Assembly (NCBI RefSeq): GCF_037038585.1
Contig: NC_092521.1
Span: forward strand, 72,158,898 to 72,222,897
Reading direction: 5' to 3'
DNA: 64,000 bases
Origin: Patagioenas fasciata
Taxonomy: Eukaryota > Chordata > Aves > Columbiformes > Columbidae
Made by a program: the position numbers and the translations under genes. Positions 50,001 through 63,690 of this stretch are shown one piece after another. Every line of letters begins with the position of its first letter. Position 1 is the first letter of the stretch. The notes beneath the pieces are model-generated. The model made no database searches and had not been told where the DNA came from. It saw nothing but the letters and a program-made list of their open reading frames with translations.

Positions 50001-51099
50001 TGTTAGAACTTAGGGTAAATGACACTGTAGATGGTGTGAACTCTATGGGACGTAAGGACTTCCTGCGTATGTATGAACTCGATAAGGAACAAGATTTTGC
50101 TTCTGTTGAAGAGCAACTGGAGGTTGTTGTGCTTATTTATCTGCAAAAGAGCACTCACCAAACCCACTCATAATGCCACTTTTATGCTGGAGTAACTTGG
50201 AAAAAAAATCCTCAGAAGAAGTCCCAAAAAAATCTCTAGTAACTTAATTGTACTTGAAGGACTGATTTAAAAAATCAAGAATTTACTTTTGATCTGTTCA
50301 CAAAATCTTTCACTGTAAGCATTCCAGTTTACTCCTCTCTGAAAGTAATATTTTTCAAAAGGATATCTCGCTATGCTCTTAATAAGAGAGCATATATCTT
50401 TCCCAAAGTAGATCTGTTTACTCTAAGCCACACTGTAAAATGACTCAATGCCACTGCTAATCCTCTGTTAATCTAGGTGACAAAACTCTCCATCATCCAT
50501 AGTTCTCTTTGTTTTCAATGTAGATCATGCAGTTCAGAGATTACTGGGATGGTTACATGAGTTCCTAATACTTCAACAAAATTAGATGGCTCATATTTAA
50601 AGACACGGGCAAAATCTGAATGTAAATAAAACCAAATATAAAGAGTTTATAAGTGTATTAGGAAAGAAAAAAGGGAAAAAAAAAAAAAAGAAAAGACAAG
50701 AAAACCAGACATCTTTTCAGAAGGAGACAAAATAAAATGCATAGAAGAGAAAGTGACATTCATGCAGTATGATGCTTAAGGAATTTTAGTAAATATTTCT
50801 TAAAAAAATAAACCATTGCATGCAATACACTTGTTTCATACTGGAGCATTGAGAACAATTATGGTTCAGGCTGCCTGGATGTAAGTTACCATGTGACGGT
50901 GACTAAGGCTTTTCTTTGGGTTACCACTACCTTCTGAGATTTAGCAAAAGAGCTTTTCACTGATTCATAGGCCCTGAGTTCGATTTTATTTTTTATAAGA
51001 CCTGTGGTGGAATATGAACTACTCATGAATACACTTCCAGATGGGAAAAGAAAAAAAAAAAAATATGAAACTTGTGATTTGATTACTTTTTTTTTTTTA
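44091..51099. other. AT-rich unique DNA, no gene seen
   Basis: Seven kilobases of AT-rich sequence. Frames of 62-105 codons at 44426, 45291, 47093, 47453, 48689 and 49627 have no recognisable domain. The fragment ACAATGGAAATCAATGGGA (45574) is reminiscent of old repeat cores but too short to assign. A runs occur near 50678 and 51050 and a T run near 51088. Confidence 0.5.
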
Positions 51100-51106
51100 C
51101 CCCCAG

Positions 51107-51213
51107 TCTTTTCCCTTGGACCTGTGCTGATGCTAGCAGCAATGGAATTCTGGACTAATGGTTTTATGGCACTGCCTTTAACTCAGCTTAGTTCAGGTCA
51201 AATTGGCATCTAA
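51107..51213 (+). other. Weak exon-like segment after a pyrimidine tract
   Basis: A T run followed by ACCCCCAG (51088-51106) could act as acceptor. The sequence after it is open for 34 codons in one frame (FSLGPVLMLAAMEFWTNGF to QLSSGQIGI) and stops at TAA 51211-51213. I do not recognise the protein. Chance is the likelier explanation. Confidence 0.15.
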
Positions 51214-54200
51214 ATTCCAAGTTGGCAGTTGGCAAATCACTTACTGGTTTTATGAGGTGTTGTAAATGTCTATTTCTATTATGAACTGACTGTTTTGTGA
51301 GTCTTTATTTTTCCTAATTTTTCCCAAGAGACTAAATTAAAAATCAGAAAGATGACAGCAGCATCCGTAAGTTATGATTGCATAGATGATATGCAATTTC
51401 TATTTTGTATTTCTAAACATTTCTATTATGCTTTTCAGTGGTATTACATGCTTATTATAGGAGACCACAAGGCTGTGGAGCTGCAGAATAGAATACAAGG
51501 TGGCTACTTACTGGACTTTAAGTGTTAAACTTGGCTTTTACTTCTGTGGTAGAGCAACTGTCTCCATTTGTAAAGATTTAGCACTCTGCTACTTTATCTC
51601 TTGAGATATTGGGTAACCCCCAATGCTGTTTACTAAAGCATAGAGATAACTCGCAGAGACATCTGCAGGAAATAGCTGTCTTACTCTAGAGGAAATTTGA
51701 TTTAATCCAGGACTGTTCACAGACTACATAAATTAAGATGTCATAAAGTGGGTTAATTTTTAGGTTTTTAAACCAATTGAGAGACATTAGGTCCCTGGCA
51801 ATACAAATTATGAGATTAGTGTCTTACTGTATTGCTGTCTATGTCTATTTTGAAATCTTTCATGCAAAATATTACTGGGTCTACAGGTTCATCTACTTGG
51901 GATTCAACTCAAAATATTGTTTAAAACCTAGATTTTCCTGAAATTAGAAAGATGAAAAAGTGCCCTGTGCATTGTCACTTTGAGCCTATATATTATATTT
52001 TCATACACTGAGCATTGCACTGAAATACTTATTCTTACATTACCATACGTAGTGCTGCCTGAGTATCTTCCCAGTCACTTCTTCCATAAAACATTACAAC
52101 TAATGCATTATGCTTCTGACTGTTGATTGTGGGTAATGTTATGACAAGTCCTTTTGGGTTGTGCATAGCACTTGAATTTTTACGTGAAATGGCTTTGCAC
52201 AGAACATCTACATTTCTAGGCAATCTATCAGACTGCGAGGATAACTGCCATGTTGTGAAGGAGAGTTCATGTTTCAGTTTTTATTCTGAGATTCTTCTTG
52301 TGCACATGGTAACATAGTTGTTATCTTGGAGAATGTTCAACGGAGTAGAAGAGAACAAGAACGATTTGTAGATAACCTGTGGGAAGGAAATGTGGACTAT
52401 AACTGGAAGAGGAATTAGAAACTTGAGGACAAATCTGGTTTTGACCTTTCTGTTTCTTCCACTGTCCAACCAGTGTCTTAGTTCTCTTTTTTTTCTGTTG
52501 TTTTTTGCTCATACTTCTCAGGAAAGCCGTGTCTCTTGCAGCCAATTTATTTTGTCAGCCTGATACTAGGGGAATAGAACACAAAAGACTGTGTGACTTG
52601 TTGGGGATGTCAGCTGGAGTGACATCTGGCTGGGAAATGTTGCCTTCCAGCTGTTAAGTGGGAGCCAAATTGTGCATTCATTTTGACAGTGACACCAGCA
52701 TCTTTGGCAGAGAAATGCTCTCTGTCTTCCTTGGAGAAGGTTAGGTGGGCCGGTTATGAAAGGCAGCTGTGGGTAGCTGGGTTTGAGAAGACAAGCTTCT
52801 CCAGGGAAAACACAGTCTCTACAGTCTATGTCTACACACAGAGTGTGAAAATGAAGACCAGGGGAGCACTTGGTGTGCAAGAACAGTGTTGCATTTCTGC
52901 TTTGATGCAAGAAGCTTGCTAGGCAATAAGAAATTAAAATCTTCTACTGGCTTAGTATAGATGGATGGATGCAGGCAGGCAAGGACAGTGTCTGGGAAGA
53001 TTGTGATGGAGAGTATGGATTTTTACACTCAAGAGACCCAGGATAGCAGCTGAAAAGTGATTTAAAAAAATGTTAATGGCAATTCAGAAATTGGGTGCAT
53101 AGGTATGAAATGAGAGGGTAGGATATGCAAAAGGGAAGGATATGTCATTAGAAAAAAGCTGTTGGGAAGAGAGAGACAGCACTGATTTAAAATGGTTTAA
53201 CACGCCTGATACATAACATGCCATACATCTAAATGTGTCATGACTGCTTTGGAGTGTCTGTAGAGGAAGGGATGTGGCGGCATCCCTTTCTTCAGCCACA
53301 CATCTTTGTATTTACTTTGGTACCCTTAATAACTACATAAGTGTTTCACACCCTTTTAGAAGTTGTGTAAATATTTTTTCAGATTTGACAACTCAGATTA
53401 AAACAACCTATAAATCACTTTTGCTGCCAAAAGCATTCAGGGTAGTTCTGCTCATTTGGAAATACAACTTGAGGTGGTGCTCCAGATGACTCTCAAAGAC
53501 TACTTCTTTGTCAGATCAGCTGTAAATGCATTATCTTCTTGTTTGGACAGGTGATCAGATGTGCTAGATGTGATCCTAACTCTTTGGATTCTTGCACACT
53601 ATTTTGCAGATCCAATGAGCTATTTAGGCTCAATTTGGACCTTTTTAGTAAAGTACTATGACAAAGTTAATTCTGTGCTCCTCCAGAGAAGTTTTCATAA
53701 GTTAAAAAGCTATGCAGATTGTTAGCTTGGCTTTTGGAGAAGGGGAAGATATGAGAATAACAGTGTAGTACATAAAATACTGCAAATATTTCTTATTTGT
53801 AATAGACTGCTGTGGAACAGTCTTTATTTAGACCATGTTATTACAGCTAATTTGGGGTAAATATTGCAAACATTTTATTTTCTCTCAGCAGGCCAAAAAC
53901 AAATTGCAGAAAGAATAAAACTTTATTGCTTTAACTTGAGAAACACTTAAAGCAGTGAAATAGAAGGGGAATATAGGCCTCATATTTTTAGTGTACTTAA
54001 CAACACTTTATCTGAAAGGCAAAAGAATGACCTATTGATATATTTTAAGATTTACACTTGGAGCAGGCAGATTTTGTGTCTCTGAAGTGGGGAAGTAGTG
54101 TAGTAAAAAAGGAAGTAAAAATACTGTATTGCATCAGTCTTTCATACCTGTATTTTTTTTTTTTCTTGTCATGAAGGTCATTGACAGTGAGAGAGGTAAC

Positions 54201-57200
54201 CACAGGCAACAAAGAGTTAAACAGAGCATAAAATGATTTAAACATCTAACGGGCATGGGATGAGAAAGAAGGATGAAAGTACCACACAAGGTCTTTTAAA
54301 GCTATTTTCTTTGTTCATCCATTATCTTGCAGTTCTAATCCTAGGTAAGAGCAGCACTAAGGCTAATGGGGGATAGAGAAAAGAAAGAAGGAAAGAGAGA
54401 AGGAAAATAGATGTGGTGCTCTGCATCAGGAATACAACATGATTCCGTGTATCTTGCCTCAGGAAGGAGAGTAGCAGAGGAGCTGTCATCCTGTAAGGGA
54501 GGGAGACTGACTTCTGTGGATGATGGGAGCGTTTAATAGCAGGAGCTCAAGTGCTCAAATTGCACGATGTGTGTATGGTGCAATTTTCTGTTTCGAGAAA
54601 TCCTAATCATACAAATGTAGCAGAAGCTCTACAAATCCATGGTTTCCCTTGATTTTCTGCTCACTGAAATGGATTTCTCTTGCTTTGAATGATGGACAAT
54701 GTCTTCTGGCCCAACCATTACAGTTCTCAGCATCCCAGAAATTCCTCAGTAAGAAGTATTGGTGACATTTGAAAATGTTCCTGTTTGGTGGAATATGTTT
54801 CTGGAATAGAAAAAATATTAGGTAAAGTGGCCAAGTGTGTGGAGGTTGCTTTGGTGTCTTTTTTTCCTTCTTACAGTACGTCTGAAAGATGCAACAACTG
54901 GCAGATATGAGAACACCCTTTTGAATTAATGACTTACAATTCTTCAAGTACATAACCTCTTCCCTTGACATGAATGCTCATGTATATTGTCATAGAAAAT
55001 TTGAATGTATTTCCAGCAGTCCAAAAGAAAAATATAAATTATCAGGTAAAACTATGCTGTACATATGAAGGCTGCTATTTTTCAATGGTGTTGAAACTGA
55101 ATTTTCAACTTCATTGTTCAAACCATGAGGTGCTATTGATACTGGTGTATTTAACACAGTTTACGTTAGGCAGCTTCACAGATGGATAAATACAAATGAC
55201 AACTGTAACTTATTTATTTTTACCCTTTTGATCTGCTTTCTTGTTTGTTTAGGTAAACTGTTTTACTGTGTTCAAAGCAGATATTCATAGTTTAAGAATA
55301 CCACATATTAACTGTCATCTGATATATTAATTACTACCCAGTAGGTATTTATGAGATACTGGTTATTGATTAATATGCTTGCCACCCTCTTGTAAGTCAT
55401 GTGTGGAGTCTGGTTAGCCTGATAGTCATCACTGAGAGGGAGAGACTGATCTTCATTGATTCTGGGACAGGCTGAACATCATTGCTGCTGTGGAGCAGTT
55501 TTCCATTTACCTGCTTTTTTCCTTGGCAGTTTGTACAATTTGTCTCAGTTTTTCCTCTGAAATTTTTAAGCTACCAATCACCTCTGTCTCAGCAATCTTG
55601 TGTATGTCTTCAATTTTACCTTTCTTACCTTGTGTGACTCTATTGTGTTTGTTTCTTCACCACTCTTGCTTGCAACTTGGAAGCTTTGCACAAAAGTCTG
55701 AACCAGGGATACGCAGCTATGCTGCACTGAAACTACACCTTGTATCACAGAGACTATAGTGACTGGGAGGAGAGTTGCATTATTTTCTGCAAGACGGGAG
55801 TTAGATGTCCTCTTGTGGTTGTAGCTGAGTGATGGCAGTAGTACCCGCTCTCTGACTTGATGTGCCAAGATACCTGCATGTTTTTTGTGGAGGAACCAGG
55901 GACAACTGTACCTGTATTCATGTTAGATTATTAGGGTGTAGCAGTAACCTAGAACAGTGGCAAGTTGATTAGTGGCAGCAGTAATGTCTGAACCCTGCTG
56001 AACTACAGCCAGAACAGAGTGAAGCTTTGCTTCAGCCAGTGATTATTACCTTTCAAATTCCCCTACCTTTTTTTATACTCTTAAATATTGCTGATAGATT
56101 TCTTCTGTAGAACTGTTATGAGATAATATAATAATATTCTCATATGCATAGTCATTTAAATAATCATGTGATTTGTAGAGGTTATTCCAATAAATACAAT
56201 TAATACCTTTTTTTTCTTTCATGTAAGAAGTTTGACCTTCTAGAGGTGAGAAGGAAGGTGTCTGGAAGGTGTCTATGCTTATGTTGGAAGATATTATCTA
56301 AAGAGAAATTTTGTCTGACGAAGATCCACCACTTTTACCTAGCTTTGCTCATTTAATCCACAATAATTACACTGTTTGTGTAGGCCTGCTGTCGTCAGTG
56401 AGAAATCATGTAATTCATCTTGTTTCTTCAGAAGTATTTGCATTTAATTTTCAATTCACAGTTGCTAGTTTGAGCTTTGAACAGGAAAAAAAAGGACACC
56501 TGTGGTTTGATGCTAGGAATAATTTTGCTCTCAAATCCAGAAATACCTCTTGAGAAAGTGCATCATAAAACATCTGTGGGCTAATCAGCATCAGGTTGAC
56601 CAGACTGGCCTTGCTCTGCTTCCTTGATAAGTTACTTGATTAAAAGTTACTAATGTAATGAATAATGTAGAATCTTTTAGGACCTCACTCTACGTGCACC
56701 CAAATATCTGTAATATTTGGGACCTGAAAATAGTTGGTGGACTAATCTAGGTGCAGTCTTCTGTGGGATGTGCTGTAGAGTTGCTATACAGTGGGGGAAT
56801 GTAAAACAGAGAATTTCATGTATTTTAGGGAATAACAGCTCTAGTTGTGATTCACTGTGTGCCAGAGCTAAAGTATCACTTATTTGTCCCCTTATAAGGG
56901 GTTAAAATAATTTTATTTTTCTTCAACGGTAGAGAAAATAATTATTGTTTTCATAATTTTCCTAGGAAAGGGAAAACATCAGTATCACAGTTAATACCAA
57001 TGAATATGGGAGACAGTGCAAGATTGGTTTAGCTGCACTCTAATAGGAGGAGAGCTACAGAACTTGTGCATTTTTGCTTTTCTCATTTGCTTCTCACAGC
57101 CTCTCCATTACATAAATCTGATTGTTGTACACTGTAAATGAACAAGAAGTCTAAAACTTGTGCAGCTATTGTATGGAGAAGAATGTATCAATCAGAAGAC

Positions 57201-58480
57201 TTCTTTTGTAATACAACTCTCAAGGCTGGAATGCATGGCATATAGGCTAGTGTCGAATCCTACTTTACTGCTTCTTTTACTATTTCAGGATTAGAGATGG
57301 TTTCTAAAGTAATTAATAGGATTTTAAAATTTTCATTTTTTAAACTTTTAATTTCGTGCTATTGTTCTCTCTTCTTCATATTTTCCATCTTTGAACTGCA
57401 CCTCTTCTCAGCAGAAAAATGAAAATGGGAGGGGAAGGAAGAGTTAGGAAAGCAAAATGTTATAAAAGTGGAAGAGATCTGTCAGAGAAATCTTAGTGTG
57501 AAAATGGATGAAAATATTTCAGAAACTTTTCAATATTTTATCAGCTCTAATGAATGTCAGAATCACTATCATTAGTTTGACTTTTAACTTTACATTATGT
57601 GCCTATATGATATGCCTCTTATTTATTTATTTACTTATTTTAAGTGTATGCACTCTTTTAAGAAATGTAATATAGTTAGCTTTCCGTAGCATTTATGAGA
57701 TTCCTGTTCATGGTTGCTTCCAACACAGGAATGATGCAGTTTCCCAGGGGCTTGTGTACCCAAAATTAAAAACATCTTGGCACTGATAGCTGTATAAGCT
57801 CAGTTGTGAGATATGGGGACTGCGCTCATATATATCAGAGCCATTCTCCCTCCATTTTCAGAATGTAACACACAGTTTTGCTTCTCAGACACCACTCTGT
57901 GGGGAACAAGTCTGCTGCTCTGATTAGATAATGCATGGAGCTGGCTGTTGACTTTCCAATTAGTGAAAAAATATGTGTAGAGATGATAGGCTTTTGGACC
58001 CCCACAGATGAAAAAAAAAAAAAAGGTAGATCTGTACAAAGTATGAATGGTCTTAATAATGTTGATGATTTCAGTATTGAAATTAAGGACTACTATATTT
58101 ACAGTTGTTGAACTTATTTTGAACAGTGCATTATTTTCATTATGTGAAAGACTTTACTTGAAGACTTACTTGACAAAGAAGAAAGTAGATGAGCTAGAAA
58201 GCAATGTATTGGAAAACCCCACTTCTTTATATATGTGCTTTTCCATACCTTAAAAATTCTGAAAGGCTATTCTCACCCTATACATTAGGTAAAGAAAAAA
58301 GAAAACAACTAACCAAGTTAATGATATTACTTAAAAAATAACAACTTTGTCTTAGATGCAATATTTCTTTATGGGCTAATAATGACATCTGTAGCACTAT
58401 TATCTATTTAAAAAAATAGCATAAGGAAAATTAGAAACAAGTTAACAATTTAGATCATAGTACAGCTAAACTAAGCTTGT
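51214..58480. other. AT-rich unique DNA, no gene seen
   Basis: About 7.3 kb. The somewhat GC-richer stretch at 52560-52920 has open frames on both strands (114 minus, 79 plus codons) but no domain. The 122-codon minus frame at 54603-54971 is also unassigned. Short T or TTTA tracts at 54152 and 57619-57641 and an A run at 58010-58024 are simple repeats. Confidence 0.5.
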
Positions 58481-58893
58481 ACTGGGCCATCAAGATGATC
58501 AGAGGGATGGAACAGCTCTTCTATGAGGACAGGATGAGGTAGTTGAGGTTGTTCATCCTGGAGAAGGCTGTGGGGAGACCTCATTGCAACTTTCCAGTAC
58601 CTGAAAGGGGCCTACAAGAAAGATGAGGATGAGGGGTAATGCTTTTAAACTAAAGGAGGGGAGATTCAGGCTAGACATGAGGAAGACATTTTTAACAATG
58701 AGGGTGGTAAAATACTGGCACAGGTTGCCCAGAGAGGTGGTAGATGCCCCATCCCTGGAAACATTCAAGGCCAGGCCAGACGGGGCTCTGAGCAACCTGA
58801 TCTAGTTGAAGATGTCCCTGCTTATTGCAGGGGGGTTGAAATAGATGACCTTTGAAGGTCCCTTCCAATCCAAACTATTCTATGATTCTATGA
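58481..58893 (+). mobile_element. CR1 LINE 3' end, plus strand
   Basis: About 410 bases. It begins ACTGGGCCATCAAGATGATC and continues through the segment for the EQLFYEDRMR-like block and GGAGACCTCATTGCAACTTT. The last coding frame (58623-58805) contains LDMRKTFLTMRVVKYWHRLP and LETFKARPDGALSNLI. The tail is AATAGATGACCTTTGAAGG and CTATTCTATGATTCTATGA. It differs enough from the 21711 copy to suggest another CR1 subfamily. Inactive. Confidence 0.95.
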
Positions 58894-59910
58894 TAAAGTA
58901 TAAGATGCATCAAGGGCCATGCTTAGCAAATGGTAAATACTCCGCTTAAAGGACTTTCTTGGCATTGAAAACTGAATTGAGACTGCAAGTCCCTAGATCC
59001 AGATTTATTAAGAATAATGAGTTGATTAAATCATAATGGAAGTAATAGTAAAGATAAGGTAAAGATATTTAGTGGATTTTTTTTTCTCAGTATCACTGTA
59101 ATTTAAAGCAAATGACAGTGCCTAAGAAGATACACGAAAAGTGTGTCTTTTGGAAGCAGCAGAGGAAAGAGAGTTTTCAATTGCTGTTCTTTTTCCTCAG
59201 ATGTCATCCTCAATGCATATTTAGTGTCACTTTTACAGGTACAATGAAATGTTTCTCCTTTGTTTATGAAGGATTTCTACCATGAAAGTATACAGCCCCA
59301 ATTCATCGCCAGCTAGACTTGGTGCAGAACTGATGAAAATTTTTGACCTTGTTGAAAAAGAAGTGCTGCCAGTATAAGTGTGCACTCATGCAAATGACTG
59401 TTGCTGGGTTTTCAGATGTCAGTTGCGTAATTTATTATTGAATTCTAATTAAAGAAAACCCCCACTTCTGCCTATGTCTTTGCTAAATCAGAGGAATACA
59501 ACAATATCCAAGGTCATGCTCTCTTTAGTGGTTATGACAGATTATTCTTACTGTGCATTAATGAAGTAGCATTGGTTTGAGTTCAGATCTTAAAATAAAG
59601 CATATGCAGGCCATTGTGTGTCCATAGAGTATTTTAGTTGCACTGTCACACAAATGTTTCCTGCTTTCAGAGATACAAAACCAAAAAATATTTAGTACTG
59701 ATGTTTAGTTATCTGCACATGTTAGTTGACTATCTAACAACACCTTGTCAGGGACTTTATGCTCTACTTGCTCTTAGACATGTTTTCCATCAGTGGATGT
59801 GCCCAGGTAAAAATCAAAAGAAATCAGTTGGGCACTCCTTCAAAAATTTCTCTCAGCAAGTGTGAAGATCGGTGACTTAGTTTGCCATGGTATTTACTAG
59901 TGGTTATTTA
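58894..59910. other. Unique DNA, no gene seen
   Basis: AT-rich sequence between a CR1 tail and the (TAAAA)n array. The 75-codon frame at 59638-59865 lacks any domain. Confidence 0.5.
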
Positions 59911-59984
59911 AATAAAATAAAATAAAATAAAATAAAATAAAATAAAATAAAATAAAATAAAATAAAATAAAATAAAATAAAATA
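59911..59984. repeat. (TAAAA)n pentanucleotide microsatellite
   Basis: A perfect period-5 array of about 15 units, the cleanest tandem repeat in the window. Its purity suggests recent expansion and it is likely to be length-polymorphic. Confidence 0.98.
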
Positions 59985-61419
59985 GTTATTATTCATTTTG
60001 TTAAGGATAAGAGGAAATTTGCCTAGTTGTAGTTGATAGTTGTAGCAATTATGGCAGGTGCGTATGTTCTGCTTCTAATTCGTTAACCAGTTAAGAAGAA
60101 TTAAAACACCACTGTTTCTAATTCACAACTTACTTTAGTCTCTAGAAGACTACTAGATTTATTGTGAAATGTTTTGTACAAATACATGACATGACATTTA
60201 AAATCACAAACTATAGACATAAATCTTCTCAGATTTTTTCAACTAGACATTTAGTTGTATTAAAAACTCAAAGACTTAATAAACTTTAGACTTCTATTAT
60301 TTTGTGAAGCACACTTTCAGTTTTCTCTCCTTGAACTGAACCTGACCTCCATTTAAAATAGCTGTATGGTTTTTAAGATTCTAGTAAAAAAAAAAAAAAC
60401 AAAGGTGTCTTTTTTTTGTGGTGAAATAAAACATTTTGATGACCCGCAATTTACTTTTAAATTTCACTCTATAGGAAGTTGCTTTAACTGTTCTTGCATT
60501 TTGAAAAAGAAGAATCAAAGTTATGAAGCGTTTAGAGAAATAAAAAAATAATGTCATCAGACACCACTATTGCAGACTTTTTGGGGGCTGTGCAATTTCA
60601 GGGGCTGTGCAAAGACTTGAGGAACTGTAACAACTCTTGGATTAGAGGTCTGAGAGACTCAGCTGCTGCATATTAGTAGATTGTCAAACAGCAAGACAGT
60701 ACTCAGAATAGTTTGTAACTGAATTTCCTCATAGAGCAGTATTGTGCATTCGATTGAGAGTGCACATCTTCTTTCTAACTGTTGAGTATCACGACTTAAA
60801 TGCTTCAGTCATTTTTACCATCTTCTGTCATATTTTGGGGAGAAAGTTCATAGATCTTATACATTGACCTCTCCGGTACTGTAACATGGTTCTAAATGCA
60901 CCTTCAGTTGCTGGTAAACTTTGTCTCCTACCTTACCCGCAACAGAAAAAAATACAGTTAAACATAAGAGCAGGAACTGATTTTGGAGAAAAAAGAAGTT
61001 TCATGCCTTGTAAAGGATGTCACACTTCTCCTCCATCTTCATTCTACATGTTTTTATTCAGACTAATTGTTCTTCACCCGTATTCACTGTTTTATTGACG
61101 TCTCCTTGAAATGTAGCTGGCAGGTTACTTTCTGGGGTAAAAACTGCAGGATTATTTTTGCCCAGTAATTATTTTTAGAACTTATTTATTAGAAGAGTAG
61201 GTAAAGGGGGTTTGCTTTTTGCTTTATGACCTGATGTAAATGGGAGGTAAGGAAGATTAAGTTGAGCTTCATAAAAAAACTGCTCACATTTTGTCTAGGC
61301 AGTCTTCAGTGGCCATGTCCTAGCTGACAACTCTGTATGAGGGGGTACATGGAACTGTGCTGAAAAGTGCTGCTGTAGTGCTGCTGAGGCAGCGATTAAT
61401 TCCATCCATGAGGGTGCAT
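59985..61419. other. Unique DNA, no gene seen
   Basis: AT-rich; a short A run lies at 60387-60399. The 12-mer GGGGCTGTGCAA is present twice (60584 and 60601). No recognisable gene or repeat body otherwise. Confidence 0.5.
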
Positions 61420-61730
61420 TGCTGTCTCATGTTCAGCTTGTCCACCAGGATCTCCAGGTTCTTTTCCTCAAAGCTGTTTGCTAGCCAGTTGGTTCACAGC
61501 CTGTTCTGGTGCATAGAGGGTGTTCTCTTCCAGGTGCAAAATTCTTGAGAAACTCCTTGCAGCCCATTTCTCTAGCTGAATTTGATGCAGCTGTTTACAA
61601 TGATCACTTTGATCCTGACTGCTCAGCTGGTTTCAGTTCATCTCACTGTCCACTTATCCTATGCTTCATCATTTATCAAATGAGGATGTTATGGGACACA
61701 GTGTCAAAAGCCTTATAGAGTCTTCATTTC
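61420..61730 (-). mobile_element. Old, decayed CR1 LINE fragment, minus strand
   Basis: On the plus strand the order is TCAGCTTGTCCACCAGGATC, CAGGTTCTTTTCCTC, CACAGCCTGTTCTGGTGCAT, TTCCAGGTGCAAAATTC, TCTCACTGTCCACTTATCC and GAGGATGTTATGGGACACAG with GTGTCAAAAGCCTTA. These match the antisense of the CR1 RT region downstream of the active site through to the upstream RT block, with internal deletions. Divergence is much greater than in the other copies, and no frame is open. The identification rests on the ordered series of short CR1 words. Confidence 0.8.
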
Positions 61731-63690
61731 CCTCCAGGAAATGTCAAGAGAAATGTTGTAGAGGGTGCACAATTTAAACTGTGTAATGACAGTATAAGAT
61801 TATTACAGATTGATAGGACACGTCCTTGAGAAAAGCATCTAAATTTTATCTATCCTGACCCACATAATGAATATTACTGTTCAAGGTTTTGCTTACTGTG
61901 AGTGCTGTGCCACTCTGACTAGTCCCTTTTGAATTAAGATACAGCTTTTAAAAATAGTACAAGCCTGACCCTAGGGAACAGGATATGACTATTTTAAGAA
62001 AGATGAGTGTTTCTTACCGTTTTTTGCAACTCTTACATGGTTTTGTACTGGTGGAACCAACAGTACTGAATACATGGATTGCCTCAGGATTCCAGTGGTT
62101 TAAACTGTCCACTCACCTCTGCAACACCTCTATATAGCTGAAGGTGCATTTTGGTATTTACCCACCTGAGGATTTCCAAATAGTCCCTGAGTGCAACAGC
62201 CTCATGCTCTTGTTATACACTATGGTTACAGCATGCATAGGTCTCTACCGAAAAAATGTCACCTAATTTGTAAACCTTTGTAAAAAGGTTTTTCACTGTG
62301 CATTTCAGAATGTTCTCTTCTTTAATGTTGATGGGAAAAAAAGAAGTTAAATGAATCAGGTTACTAGCACTTAAACTTCCTAAAGAAACATGCACCACTG
62401 AGTGGATTTTCATATTACACTCCCAGTAGGAACTTGACGTCTTGTAAACCCTTCAGTTTAACAGATATGAAAAAGAGAACTTTTTTTCTTCTTAGCAGAA
62501 CAAAACTGTGCTCAGGTGTTTTATAAGTTGTTCTGATCTCTTTATTCCGCAAAAATGAAATATTAAGGAATACTTACCATTCCCAGGTGCAGTTGCTTCT
62601 CTGACCTGGCTTTAGGTGAGAGAACATATTTGTATAGCAGTCCTTTTAAAACTATGGATTCTGGGTGGCTTTTTTTTCCCCTGCAAAGTTATAATCCACT
62701 TTTTCTTTTTTAAAATATAACCAAACCTTTTTCCTAAAAGAAAAAGAAGAAATCTTGAGGCTCATAACTATTATCCTGTGATGTAAATTGGTTTTGGGAG
62801 GTTTGTATTTTTTTTTTGGTTTAAAACATTGATACATTTGCACATGTTCTTCTGACAGCATCTCTTGCCTCTTGGCCTCTCTCTAAAGCAAATGTACACT
62901 GAAATTATCAATCAGAAAATGAAGAGTCTAGCAAGTTAGTAGAATGACCATAAAGTTTCATGCCCAATGCAGAAGAGAGGAACAGTAGGTAGTTTCCCAG
63001 AGTAGCACAACACTCACAAGATCCTGTATAGCAGATTATGAAACAGACCTCAGACTTGTCTCAAAAGTCTTTATGACTTCTTCAACTTAAAATGGCTGTT
63101 AGTGATACATCACATGCAGTTTGAACTTGAGCAAAACCAGAGAGTGAGAGATGACACACACAAAATAAAAATAGAAAGGGGGGGGCATGGAGGGAAATAT
63201 ACTTTAAAAATAGTCTAGAATCTCTTAGGCATTTTTGTTCATTGTAGATGAATGAAGAAACAAAAAGCAAATAGTTTAAAATCATTTTCAGGTCACCTTT
63301 AACAGTAACAGTAATATCATTACAATATATGAGCTGAAACATAAGAGAGAAATATCTGTTCATTTTAAAAGCTGAAACAGAGCAATTAGCTGGAAAGGAT
63401 GTGTCATGCCTTACAATAAAAGTTAAATTACAGTAAAATATTTCCTTGCAAAAATGCTCACTGTGTGCCAAAGCCCACATATCAAACCACGCTTTCTCCA
63501 ATCTGCAACACAGTAGTTCCCTTACCTGCCTGACTGTAGGAATGTGAGGGACGATAAAGGGCCTTATTCTCTAATGTGCTATGACAGTTTAATACTTATT
63601 AGAAGTCATTGACTTTTCTGGAGTTGCTCTATAGAACTGGTCTAATGGAGTATGAGGATTTATGGCTTCAAATAAATCTTTGGTCACCTG
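61731..63690. other. AT-rich unique DNA, no gene seen
   Basis: The 139-codon minus-strand frame at 63082-63501 is the longest non-repeat frame here but has no recognisable domain or conserved motif. A run of 8 G lies at 63178-63185. Confidence 0.5.

Noticed and set aside
54603..54971. 122-codon minus-strand frame
   Set aside because: Composition matches the local AT-rich DNA and no motif is present.
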